The translations under genes were made by a program, and so were the position numbers. A stretch of DNA of 16,202 nucleotides, taken from positions 396 through 16,597 of the forward strand of contig DDET01000016.1 of NCBI GenBank assembly GCA_002336915.1, in the 5' to 3' direction. The notes under the pieces were generated by a model. That model ran no database searches, was not told where the DNA came from, and saw only the letters and a list, made by a program, of their open reading frames with translations. How positions within the stretch are numbered: position 1 is the stretch's first letter; every line of letters begins with the position of its first letter. This stretch comes from Bacteroidetes bacterium UBA1947 (GTDB taxonomy: Bacteria; Bacteroidota; Bacteroidia; Chitinophagales; Chitinophagaceae). Positions 1-6,494 of the stretch are shown here, one piece after another.

Positions 1-415
1 TAAGCTCGTTCTTCGTCTTGATGTTCTTCAGTGCAGCCAGCTGGTTGTCACCTACGAATGCGTCGCTACCTATCAGTGCCGCTTTCAACACAGGTTTTTC
101 GCCTTTGCTGTCTTTGCGGAACGAGCTGAGTATCACAGCGGGTTCTTTAGGCGAATCAGAGAACATCAGCGCGGTAACACCGTGCAGTGAATCATAAATG
201 CCTGCATACTTATCATCATTCAGGCTTTCGAGTGCCTTTTTGATGAGGGTATTCTTAGCCACTGTCATCTCTACGTTCTTTTCGAAGCAGAGGCGACGCA
301 GCTTGCTCACCTGTGCTACCGTAAGTGATTCGGTATTGGTGATGTAAAAATTTTCGTACTGAGAGAATTTCTCTTTCAGAACTGCTATTGCTTCAGTTTT
401 TTGAGCAGGTGTCAT
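1..415 (-). CDS. rplJ: 50S ribosomal protein L10 (partial, C-terminus outside window)
   Basis: L10 anchors the L7/L12 stalk on the large ribosomal subunit and recruits translation GTPases. The reading frame opens at the ATG on the minus strand at 415 (MTPAQKTEAIAVLKEKFSQY...) and stays open for 138 codons to the window edge. The N-terminal domain is recognisable: an opening helix, a segment reading YITNTESLTVAQVSKLRR, then a VAKNTLIKKAL segment and a GVTALMFS strand, all typical of L10. The C-terminal tail that binds L12 is cut off by the window edge. It lies 108 nt downstream of rplA in the usual rplK-rplA-rplJ order, and that gap contains a candidate leader structure. The family call is secure; only the end is missing. 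Confidence 0.95.
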   Translation of the reverse strand, partial: MTPAQKTEAIAVLKEKFSQYENFYITNTESLTVAQVSKLRRLCFEKNVEMTVAKNTLIKKALESLNDDKYAGIYDSLHGVTALMFSDSPKEPAVILSSFRKDSKGEKPVLKAALIGSDAFVGDNQLAALKNIKTKNEL

Positions 416-428
416 GTTGTTAAATTTT

Positions 429-473
429 GCCCTCCCGTCCTTTCCTGTTGAAAGGTGTTGTATTCCGGAAGGC
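429..473 (-). promoter_or_regulatory. Candidate L10-type autoregulatory leader hairpin upstream of rplJ
   Basis: On the minus strand the rplA-rplJ gap can fold into a two-part hairpin. The outer stem pairs GCCUUCC (473-467) with GGAGGGC (435-429), 7 bp with one G-U. Inside it, CCUUUC (455-450) pairs with GAAAGG (444-439) around a 5-nt loop. The internal loop is strongly asymmetric, about 11 nt on the 5' side and 3 nt on the 3' side. In many bacteria the L10-(L12)4 complex binds such a leader hairpin to repress rplJL. Position, about 14 nt before the ATG, and shape fit that role. I could not compare it with the covariance model, so the identity is inferred. Confidence 0.45.
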
Positions 474-500
474 GTGATTAAAAATTTATTGTCACATTCC

Positions 501-526
501 TAAACCCCTTTGGGGGCAGGGGTTTA
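501..526. repeat. Perfect 8-bp palindrome at the end of rplA
   Basis: TAAACCCC (501-508) is the exact reverse complement of GGGGTTTA (519-526), with a 10-nt G-rich loop. The rplA stop codon (526-524, minus strand) lies in the stem. There is no T tract directly after the hairpin on either strand, so it does not look like a complete intrinsic terminator. C/G-run palindromes of this type are common dispersed elements in Bacteroidota intergenic DNA. Confidence 0.55.
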
Positions 527-1216
527 TCCTACTGATTTTGTATCAATGTTCAAACCCGGGCTCATGGTCGATGCCATGCTGATGCCTTTCAGGTATATGC
601 CTTTAGCTGTTGCGGGCTTCATGCGTATCAGCGTATTGATAAGCTCCTGCGCGTTCTCAGCTATTTTAGTTGGCTCAAAAGATACACGGCCGATGGAAGC
701 ATGTATAATACCGGCTTTGTCTATCTTGAAAGCTATTTTACCACCTTTTACGTCGTTCACCGCTGCGGCTACGTCGTTGGTTACAGTACCTGTTTTGGGG
801 TTCGGCATCAGGTTACGTGGACCTAACACTTTACCAAGGCGGCCTATTTTAGGCATTACAGATGGTGTCGCTATGATCACATCTATATCTGTCCAGCCAC
901 CTTCGATCTTAGTTACAAATTCATCAAGGCCTACGAAATCGGCACCTGCTGCTTTTGCTTCTGCTTCTTTTTCAGGGCCGCAAAGCACGAGCACGCGCTT
1001 TGTTTTACCTGTACCGTGAGGCAGGCTCACTGTACCGCGTATAGCCTGGTCGGCCTTCTTAGGATCGACCCCAAGACGTATGTGCATATCTACTGAGCTA
1101 TCGAACTTGGTGCAGTTAATATCCTTCACCACTTTAGCTGCGTCAGCCAGTGAGTATGTTTTTGTTTTATCAAGTTTAGCTTCTACAGCTTTTCTTTTTT
1201 TAGAGAGTGTTGCCAT
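524..1216 (-). CDS. rplA: 50S ribosomal protein L1
   Basis: L1 binds 23S rRNA at the mobile L1 stalk and takes part in E-site tRNA release; in many bacteria it also represses its own operon by binding the rplK leader. The product is 230 residues, the usual family length. Recognisable blocks run in order: a basic N-terminus (MATLSKKRKAVEAK), the VDMHIRLGVDPKKADQ segment, the TVSLPHGTGKTKRVLVL strand, the PKIGRLGKVLGPRNLMPNPK loop and the GKIAFKIDKAGIIHASIG block near the C-terminus. The start ATG is 28 nt downstream of the rplK stop, so the two are cotranscribed. Nothing in the sequence looks broken. Confidence 0.97.
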   Translation of the reverse strand: MATLSKKRKAVEAKLDKTKTYSLADAAKVVKDINCTKFDSSVDMHIRLGVDPKKADQAIRGTVSLPHGTGKTKRVLVLCGPEKEAEAKAAGADFVGLDEFVTKIEGGWTDIDVIIATPSVMPKIGRLGKVLGPRNLMPNPKTGTVTNDVAAAVNDVKGGKIAFKIDKAGIIHASIGRVSFEPTKIAENAQELINTLIRMKPATAKGIYLKGISMASTMSPGLNIDTKSVG

Positions 1217-1244
1217 TCTGCAAGTTTTAATAAGGTGAAATCAA

Positions 1245-1685
1245 TTAAGCCCAGGGAGCTGTTCCTTCTACGGTGAGGCCCATGCTGCGCGCAGTACCTG
1301 CTACCATTCTCATGGCGCTTTCTACTGTGAAGCAGTTGAGGTCAGCCATTTTGTCCTTGGCAATTTCTTCAACCTGCGGCCAGGTTACCTTGCCCACTTT
1401 GATACGGTTTGATTCCTTAGAGCCTTTCTGGATCTTGGAAGCTTCCATAAGCTGTATAGCAGCCGGAGGGGTTTTGATAACGAAGTCGAAAGACTTGTCG
1501 GCATAAACTGTGAGGAGTACGGGAAGTACTTTTCCCATTTTATCCTGGGTGCGCGCATTGAACTGCTTGCAAAACTCCATGATGTTGACGCCTTTAGAAC
1601 CTAGTGCTGGTCCTATTGGTGGCGCCGGATTGGCCTGGCCGCCTTTTACTTGCAGCTTTACATAGCCTGTGATTTCTTTAGCCAT
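1245..1685 (-). CDS. rplK: 50S ribosomal protein L11
   Basis: L11 binds the GTPase-associated centre of 23S rRNA and is needed for stringent-response signalling through RelA/SpoT-type enzymes. The product is 146 residues, normal for the family. The N-terminal domain carries the hallmark PAPPIGPALGSKGVNIMEFC segment at about residues 21-40. The C-terminal rRNA-binding domain has the KVGKVTWPQVEEIAKDKM and MRMVAGTARSMGLTVEG blocks. It is the first gene of the rplK-rplA-rplJ unit. A Bacteroidota-type promoter lies about 100 nt upstream. The secE-nusG pair usually found before rplK is absent; the upstream DNA is non-coding and then a divergent gene begins. Confidence 0.97.
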   Translation of the reverse strand: MAKEITGYVKLQVKGGQANPAPPIGPALGSKGVNIMEFCKQFNARTQDKMGKVLPVLLTVYADKSFDFVIKTPPAAIQLMEASKIQKGSKESNRIKVGKVTWPQVEEIAKDKMADLNCFTVESAMRMVAGTARSMGLTVEGTAPWA

Positions 1686-1780
1686 TTAAACTTTTTTTGG
1701 TGTTAACGAATTGATTGTGTGGTTGCCCACTCAACTCTTCCAAATGCAATCTTAATAAGAGCAATATGAGAATTGGGATG

Positions 1781-1814
1781 CAAAGGTAAGGGAAATAATG
1801 TGATAATGTGCAAA
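1781..1814 (-). promoter_or_regulatory. Promoter of the rplK operon (Bacteroidota type)
   Basis: Read on the minus strand, TACCTTTG (1788-1781) matches the Bacteroidota -7 consensus TAnnTTTG exactly. TTTG (1814-1811) lies 22 nt upstream in the -33 position. The predicted transcript starts near 1775 and has a leader of about 90 nt before rplK. That leader includes a short GTGG-GCAA-CCAC hairpin, but I cannot say whether it is the L1 operator. Confidence 0.65.
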
Positions 1815-1875
1815 TTTGATAATGTGAAAATGAAAAAAAGTGATTAATGTGAAAATATGTAAATGTGGTAATGTG
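1797..1875. repeat. Cluster of degenerate AATGTG repeats
   Basis: The hexamer AATGTG occurs six times, starting at 1797, 1805, 1821, 1846, 1862 and 1870, mostly followed by A-rich stretches (GAAAATG, CAAATTTGAT). It overlaps the -33 region of the rplK promoter and lies directly upstream of it. Similar AT-rich repeats are familiar in Bacteroidota intergenic DNA. Three members (1807-1815, 1823-1831, 1848-1856) are one base from the DnaA-box complement TGTGNAWAA, probably because the repeat happens to resemble it. Confidence 0.6.
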
Positions 1876-1992
1876 CCAATTGAAACTCTAGATACTAAGC
1901 TTAGTCCTATTTCCGGTTTACAGTTAAAAAGGGATATCCACATTGGAAATGGAGTAATTGATTGATAATCAAATGATTTTGAAAATCAGCAC

Positions 1993-2041
1993 TTCCGATT
2001 TACTTCCGGTTTGCTTCCGATTCGTCCGGTTTGGTTCCGAT
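1993..2041. repeat. Helically phased TTCCGRTT tandem repeat
   Basis: TCCG cores occur at 1994, 2005, 2016, 2025 and 2036, spaced 11, 11, 9 and 11 nt. They alternate TTCCGATT, TTCCGGTTT, TTCCGATT, GTCCGGTTT and TTCCGAT. Two further isolated copies lie at 1911 (TTCCGGTTT) and 2073 (TTCCGGTT). Spacing close to one helical turn would place all copies on the same DNA face, which fits a cooperative protein-binding array, though a simple decayed tandem duplication is equally possible. Confidence 0.55.
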
Positions 2042-2081
2042 GCATAAATTATGAAATTTCATTATTTCTCTTTTCCGGTTG

Positions 2082-2233
2082 GAGATAGTTATTTCCCTTT
2101 TTTAGAGGGATATATGGCTGAAAGGCTTGCCGGTATTGCCATATGCGTGTAAATAATTATTTCTTGCTACTTCCCTTTTTTGCAGAATGGTTTCCTGTTA
2201 GGAAATAACGCAAGGGAATAGGAAATAACTCTC
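2082..2233. repeat. Inverted-repeat-rich element bounded by 13-bp arms
   Basis: The left arm at 2082-2096 (GAGATAGTTATTTCC) matches the reverse complement of the right arm at 2221-2233 except for a 2-nt insertion. Between them are ATATGGC (2112-2118) paired with GCCATAT (2138-2144), the perfect palindrome AAATAATTATTT (2151-2162) and a tight hairpin TTTCCT-GTT-AGGAAA (2191-2205). GGAAATAAC also repeats directly at 2201 and 2221. It contains no reading frame. It could be a miniature mobile element, a structured RNA or a protein-binding region. Confidence 0.45.
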
Positions 2234-2445
2234 GCAATAATATAAGGAAGCCTAGCCCCAGATATTGAACAATAAATAAAGAACTACTAGCCGCCCTACC
2301 CGCCTCCTGTTAAGGAAGAAAATGGTTAGCCAGTATGCAAGATACGACGGGGAGGCAGGCTAAGCCAAATTTTGGGGATAAGTTGATATAAAATTGAAAT
2401 TGTTAATTTGACAGAGACAATTCAAATAGCCTTAAGAGCATCACC

Positions 2446-2472
2446 TGCCGGACAGAGTCCTTCATTCTATTT
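2446..2472 (+). repeat. Degraded copy of the dispersed intergenic repeat
   Basis: The segment beginning CTGCCGGACAGAGTCC matches the 5' half of the copy at 6654-6680 (CTGCCGGGCTCAGCCC...) at 22 of 27 positions, then similarity ends before the hairpin half. It appears to be a truncated, diverged family member. Confidence 0.4.
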
Positions 2473-2590
2473 TATGACCTAATTCGTCCTGAAGATCGAT
2501 ATAAATAAATAGGGCAATTCTACCCCACGGCAATAAATTACAATTACAGTTAGATCAGCCTTTTCACTTTCAATTATAGCCTGAAAATAT

Positions 2591-2598
2591 GATATTTG
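2591..2598 (+). promoter_or_regulatory. Candidate -7 element of the MORN_2 gene
   Basis: GATATTTG followed by CG resembles the Bacteroidota -7 motif TAnnTTTG but deviates in the first two bases; no good -33 partner was seen. If used, transcription would begin near 2604, which supports the ATG at 2623 as start rather than the in-frame TTG at 2596. Confidence 0.3.
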
Positions 2599-2622
2599 CG
2601 CAGCACCTGCCAAATACTCCAT

Positions 2623-5064
2623 ATGAAATACTCTATCAGACTTTTATGCTCTGCGTTACTGTTAGTTACAATTAGTTCTTCGGCACAAACCGATACAACA
2701 TATATCGATAGAGATTGGAAACAAACCCAGAAAGCTAATGCTACTTACTACCGAACAGCAAAGAAACTACCAGACAATAGTTATGAGGTAGATGACCACT
2801 ACATAAGTGGGCAGATACAAATGGTGGGCCATTATTCCACTTTAGTACCATTTGATGTGGATAGTGAAAGCAACCCCGCAAAAAACGGCCTTTTTACCTT
2901 TTACGATAAGGGATCAACAACCAAGACTGGTGAGGGGAAAATTGAAAAGGGACTGCACGAGGGAAAATGGCAAGACTTTTATGTAAATACCACACGAGTG
3001 AAAAGCGAATACTATTTAGAGCATAACGTAAAAGAGGGTAAAGCATTTGAATTCGATTCGCTGACGGGTAAAAAATATTTGGATGGCCAATATCATAAAG
3101 GTGAAAAAGCGGGCAAATGGACAGTTTATTACCATCCGTCGGGCAAGTTGAAAATGGAAGTGATATACGACCATAATCCCGGGAGCTGTAAAGTGTATTA
3201 TGAGACGGGAGGCTTGAGCGCGACAGGCCTGTACTCAACAAATGCGACCCAGGAAGGCGAATGGAAATACTATGACACAACGGGCTTCCTAGCCGGCATT
3301 TATCAGTATAAAAACGATACGCTTGAAGGCACGTATACAATTTACAAAACAATTTCCAGAGACAAATTAGGCAATAAAAATCTGCAGGTAATTGATGGCC
3401 CTGATAAAAGGCTTGTTAGTTCTTTAAAAGAAAGAGGACAAATGAGCAATGGAAAGCTTACAGATACAATCAAATTTTTTGATCCGAGTACGGGCGAATT
3501 AACAGGGATAGAGCAGTTCAAGTATGGACTTAAAAATGGTATTTATATAGACTACGAGCATAAGCGTGTGAAGGATATCGGCTATTATGAGGCCGACTTA
3601 AAATCAGGCAAGTGCATAGACTATTTTTCGAATACTGATCAAATTTTTGTTGAGGTAAACTATCAAAATGGGAAACGCGAAGGCCTAGCATTGGAATACT
3701 ATCCAAGCGGACAAAAGAAATATGAGGCAAATTTTAAGAACGGGCATAAAGATGGAACCTTAAAGACTTTTTACCATAATAATGCCCTAATGTCGAATGA
3801 AACTTATGAAATGGGTACACTTAAAGGGCCCGCAGTTTACTATGATTCCATAAGCGACAAAATAACATCCGAGGGTGCTTACTCCGATGGCAAAAAGAAT
3901 GGCGAATGGAAATATTACAATAGTAAAGGTTTGCTTGAAACAATAAAAAATCATACGGATGGTCTTTTACACGGAGCGTGGACACGCTATAATACGAGTA
4001 CAGGTAAAAAAGAAGCTGAAGGTTCTTTTAGTTACGACAGGAAGGACGGCTTGCTTAAATACTACTTCGCTGAGTCGGATAGCATAAGTTCGATGGAAAC
4101 TTATAAAGATGGCATTTTGGATGGTTATTCAAAGAAATACTACCGACCCGGGAAAATCAAACAAGAAGGCAATTTCGAGGATGGTGTAAGGTTGGGAGCA
4201 TGGAAATATTATTATACAAATGGAAAAATTTATCACTTAGAGTATCTTTTCAATAAAGGGCATAACAATACTGTAACAGGATATGATTCAATAACAGGCA
4301 AGAAAACACATGAAGTTCATTTTGTAGATAATAAAGAACAGGGAGAATATAGGTACTACCAGCGTGGTACAGACAGTATAATAGCTATAGAGAACTTTGA
4401 TGCAGGAAAGCTGCAAGGGCATGCAATATATTATTATGCCCCAGGCAGAATAAAGAGGGAGGGAAATTATGTATTGAATAAAATGTCGGGGGAGTGGAAT
4501 TATTACTACTATGATGGCAGTAAAAAATCGAGAGAAAACTATGCGGCCGGCACACTGACCGGGGAAGCAGAATATTATGATTCGCTAACCAAATACCCAA
4601 CAAAAAAAGGCAATTATTTGGATAAAATATTAACCGGTGAATGGACCTATTATTACCCAAACAGTAACAAAGTGGCTGTAATAAAACACTACCGTAACGA
4701 TACACTTGACGGAGCAACAATTGTTTTAGATACAATGGGGAAAACCCTATGTGAGGGCCAATATCACAATAATGAAAAGACAGGTGAGTGGCATGTATAC
4801 TACGGGGGCAGCGATACGAAAAAGGTATGGCTCTCTGTAACTTTCAGCAAAGACATATTTGACGGAGCCCTGGATATCTACTACCCGAACGGGAAGAAGA
4901 TGACAAGCCAGACCTACGTTAAAGGGTCAAAAAGTTCTGAACACTATTTTGATGAAGCGGGCAAGCCTTTGCAGGAGCCTGACCTGAAGCTGCGACTTGT
5001 ACTGGAAAAGAGGTTAAAAGAAATTGAGAAATACACATCAGCGTACCCGGAATTAGGGCTTTAG
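2623..5064 (+). CDS. Secreted MORN_2-repeat protein (813 aa)
   Basis: The protein opens with a signal peptide, MKYSIRLLCSALLLVTISSS followed by AQ, and the mature part is almost entirely tandem MORN_2-type repeats (the repeat of the YwqK family). The recurring pattern is an aromatic-rich hairpin such as GEWKYY, then G-K and a short turn, then Y-K-G-x-x-x-G; examples are GKWTVYYHPSGKLKMEV, GEWKYYNSKGLLETI, GAWKYYYTNGKIYHLEY and GEWTYYYPNSNKVAVI. About twenty copies run from roughly residue 90 to 780. The tail (KLRLVLEKRLKEIEKYTSAY) is helical and charged. Such proteins are common in Bacteroidota but their role is not established; the YwqK antitoxin label in databases does not prove toxin neutralisation, and no toxin gene lies beside it. 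The ATG at 2623 is chosen because it begins the signal peptide; the longer frame from TTG 2596 overlaps the likely promoter. Codons are visibly richer in A/T than those of the next gene. Confidence 0.88.
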   Translation: MKYSIRLLCSALLLVTISSSAQTDTTYIDRDWKQTQKANATYYRTAKKLPDNSYEVDDHYISGQIQMVGHYSTLVPFDVDSESNPAKNGLFTFYDKGSTTKTGEGKIEKGLHEGKWQDFYVNTTRVKSEYYLEHNVKEGKAFEFDSLTGKKYLDGQYHKGEKAGKWTVYYHPSGKLKMEVIYDHNPGSCKVYYETGGLSATGLYSTNATQEGEWKYYDTTGFLAGIYQYKNDTLEGTYTIYKTISRDKLGNKNLQVIDGPDKRLVSSLKERGQMSNGKLTDTIKFFDPSTGELTGIEQFKYGLKNGIYIDYEHKRVKDIGYYEADLKSGKCIDYFSNTDQIFVEVNYQNGKREGLALEYYPSGQKKYEANFKNGHKDGTLKTFYHNNALMSNETYEMGTLKGPAVYYDSISDKITSEGAYSDGKKNGEWKYYNSKGLLETIKNHTDGLLHGAWTRYNTSTGKKEAEGSFSYDRKDGLLKYYFAESDSISSMETYKDGILDGYSKKYYRPGKIKQEGNFEDGVRLGAWKYYYTNGKIYHLEYLFNKGHNNTVTGYDSITGKKTHEVHFVDNKEQGEYRYYQRGTDSIIAIENFDAGKLQGHAIYYYAPGRIKREGNYVLNKMSGEWNYYYYDGSKKSRENYAAGTLTGEAEYYDSLTKYPTKKGNYLDKILTGEWTYYYPNSNKVAVIKHYRNDTLDGATIVLDTMGKTLCEGQYHNNEKTGEWHVYYGGSDTKKVWLSVTFSKDIFDGALDIYYPNGKKMTSQTYVKGSKSSEHYFDEAGKPLQEPDLKLRLVLEKRLKEIEKYTSAYPELGL

Positions 5065-5103
5065 TTGCAAATCCCACCAAGGAATAAATTGTGTTTTGAT
5101 TTA

Positions 5104-5186
5104 TAGTCACCCCGTCCTGACGCATTTAATGGAAGAAGTTTTTTTGTCTGGCTCAGTCCTCCCCTCTTTGAAAATAAAGAGGGGAG
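5104..5186 (+). repeat. Direct repeat E, copy 1 (with terminator-like hairpin)
   Basis: Begins TAGTCACCCCGTCCTGA and ends AAAGAGGGGAG; it is about 85-90 percent identical by eye to the copy at 5258-5338. Its 3' end is a perfect 9-bp hairpin, CCCCTCTTT (5161-5169) with AAAGAGGGG (5176-5184), followed by AGCTTTT, so this copy may end transcription of the MORN_2 gene about 100 nt downstream of its stop. Confidence 0.65.
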
Positions 5187-5191
5187 CTTTT
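5161..5191 (+). terminator. Possible intrinsic terminator for the MORN_2 gene
   Basis: The 9-bp stem CCCCTCTTT/AAAGAGGGG with loop GAAAAT is followed two bases later by CTTTT. The T tract is short, so efficiency is uncertain; the hairpin is also part of a dispersed repeat. Confidence 0.4.
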
Positions 5192-5197
5192 GGCCGG

Positions 5198-5231
5198 CGC
5201 ACTGTCGCCCTTCGACGGGGCTCAGGGTGAC
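5198..5231 (+). repeat. Dispersed repeat D, copy 1
   Basis: A 34-nt segment containing CCCTTCGACGGGGCTCAGGG is identical except for one base to 6737-6770. Its reverse complement, GTCACCCTGAGCCCCGTCGA, resembles the 5' part of repeat E (GTCACCCCGTCCTGAGCC at 5260-5277), so D and E are related elements in opposite orientation and can form a large hairpin between 5219 and 5277. Confidence 0.7.
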
Positions 5232-5257
5232 AACTGGGCTGCTGTGTTTTGACGTAG

Positions 5258-5338
5258 TAGTCACCCCGTCCTGAGCCTGTTAATGGAAGAAGTTTTTGTC
5301 TGGCTCAGTCCACCACTCTTTGAAAATAAAGAGGGGAG
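5258..5338 (+). repeat. Direct repeat E, copy 2
   Basis: Second copy of the repeat at 5104-5186, about 154 nt downstream. It has two fewer T in the internal T run and a broken hairpin base (CACCACTCTTT in place of CTCCCCTCTTT), so the distal stem is weaker here. It ends 38 nt before the start of the oxidoreductase gene. Confidence 0.65.
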
Positions 5339-5376
5339 TTGAAAAAATGTCTACTTTGCTCCGCAAATAATTTAAG

Positions 5377-6348
5377 ATGAAAGCTGCAGTAATGTATGAA
5401 AAGGGCATGCCTTTGGAACTGGTGGATATGCCGGAGCCGATGGCGGGTAATGAGGATGAGGTATTTGTGAGCGTTAAAGCTGTGGCGCTTAAACATTTTG
5501 ATAAGGGCAGGGCCAGCGGCAGCCATTACTCGAGCGAGGCAGCAAAACCGGAAGGGAGGATACCGGGCGGTGATGGTGTATGTGTACCGGAGGATGGCAC
5601 AAGGGTGTATGGTATGGGTGTAAGCGGTATGCTGGCTGAAAAGGCTACTATAGAAAAAGACCGAATGGTGGTACTGCCTGCGGGCATAGATGATGCTACT
5701 GCGGCGGCATTGCCCAATGCGGTGATAGGCTCGGCAATGGGCTTGCGGTTCAAAGCAAGGATACAGCCCGGGGATGTGGTGCTGATAAACGGGGCTACGG
5801 GCTTTACGGGGCGCGTGGCTGTGCAGGTAGCCAGGCACTATGGGGCAAGCAAGGTGATAGCCACGGGCAGGAATGAAAAATCGCTGCAGGAACTACTGGC
5901 CCTGGGTGCCAACGAGGTGATCTCTTTAAAGCAAGATGATGAGGAAATTATTAAGCAGATAAAAACAAGCCATGCTAACGAGCCTATCGATATTGTGATA
6001 GATTACCTGTGGGGGCATACTGCGGAACTGATATTGGGCTGCTTAAAAGGCAGGGGCAATTTTACACATAAGACTCGCTTTGTTTCGATAGGTGCTGTAA
6101 CGGGCGATCTTATACAGCTTTCGGCAGAGAACCTAAGGAGTGTTGATATCGAACTCTCGGGCTCAGGGCTGGGTAGCTGGACGAAGGAGCAGGTGGGTAA
6201 ATTGTTCAGGGAGATACTGCCAGAGATGTTTCAACTGGCCGCGGATGGTAAACTGAAGGTGGATGTAATTCCCGCTCAACTAAAAGATATAACAAAGCTG
6301 TGGGAGCTGGATGTGCCGGATGGGAGGAGGCTTGTGGTGATAATCTAG
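5377..6348 (+). CDS. Zinc-free MDR-family NADPH:quinone oxidoreductase-like protein
   Basis: The product (323 aa) belongs to the medium-chain dehydrogenase/reductase superfamily. The N-terminal catalytic domain opens MKAAVMYEKGMPLELVDMPE, followed by a shortened PGGDG segment at about residues 63-67. The Rossmann domain carries the nucleotide signature INGATGFTGRVAVQVARHYG at 137-156 and a following VIATGRN strand; GR rather than an acidic residue after the second strand favours NADPH. The cysteine and histidine ligands of the structural and catalytic zinc sites of alcohol dehydrogenases are missing, as in quinone oxidoreductases. The enzyme should be cytoplasmic and reduce a quinone or an alpha,beta-unsaturated carbonyl; the substrate cannot be told. 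It stands alone, with repeats on both sides. Confidence 0.88.
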   Translation: MKAAVMYEKGMPLELVDMPEPMAGNEDEVFVSVKAVALKHFDKGRASGSHYSSEAAKPEGRIPGGDGVCVPEDGTRVYGMGVSGMLAEKATIEKDRMVVLPAGIDDATAAALPNAVIGSAMGLRFKARIQPGDVVLINGATGFTGRVAVQVARHYGASKVIATGRNEKSLQELLALGANEVISLKQDDEEIIKQIKTSHANEPIDIVIDYLWGHTAELILGCLKGRGNFTHKTRFVSIGAVTGDLIQLSAENLRSVDIELSGSGLGSWTKEQVGKLFREILPEMFQLAADGKLKVDVIPAQLKDITKLWELDVPDGRRLVVII

Positions 6349-6494
6349 GCTAGCGCATAGTCGCCTACTGCAGAATTGATATTAGGCAATAGTAGCCTGA
6401 ATTACGGTTACAGACCGGCGAAACTATTTAGACACGAGTTCGCTGAGCGGAGGCTGGTCTACAAACTCACGCCGTGGTAGCGCAGGAAAAAATA

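Larger units (their letters stand above)
1686..2622. other. Gene-free divergent spacer of about 0.94 kb
   Basis: No convincing reading frame, tRNA or rRNA could be seen here on either strand. It holds, from left to right, the rplK leader and promoter, the AATGTG repeat cluster, a phased TTCCG repeat block, a run of inverted repeats (2082-2233), a C/G-rich imperfect hairpin around 2290-2366 (GGTTAGCC near 2324 against GGCTAAGCC near 2358), a degraded copy of the dispersed repeat at 2446-2472, and a candidate promoter for the MORN_2 gene near 2591. Confidence 0.6.
5065..5376. other. Repeat-filled spacer
   Basis: No gene is visible. The spacer consists almost wholly of two direct copies of an 80-nt repeat flanking one copy of a second repeat in opposite sense. 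Short frames on the minus strand here only read through the repeats. Confidence 0.6.

Noticed and set aside
501..526. Hairpin at the rplA stop as an intrinsic terminator
   Set aside because: No T tract follows on the minus strand within 15 nt, and rplJ must be expressed from the same transcript.
510..1019. Plus-strand frame opposite rplA
   Set aside because: It mirrors the minus-strand ribosomal gene; its sequence has no family features and rplA is certain.
1752..1943. Minus-strand 63-codon frame upstream of rplK
   Set aside because: It reads through the AATGTG repeats and the rplK promoter; composition is that of low-complexity DNA (HIITFFHFHI-like).
1993..2041. CRISPR array
   Set aside because: Units are 9-11 nt with no spacers between them and no cas gene is in the window.
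1686..2595. tRNA-Trp or other tRNA as usually found near secE-nusG-rplK
   Set aside because: Read by eye on both strands; no T-arm (GGTTCGAATCC-like) sequence with a matching acceptor stem was found.
2596..2622. TTG-initiated extension of the MORN_2 gene
   Set aside because: It would put nine polar residues ahead of a good signal peptide and overlaps the -7-like element; ATG 2623 is better.
2623..5064. Antitoxin of a toxin-antitoxin pair, from the YwqK label of MORN_2 proteins
   Set aside because: No small toxin gene is adjacent, the protein is exported and very long, and the label itself is weakly supported.
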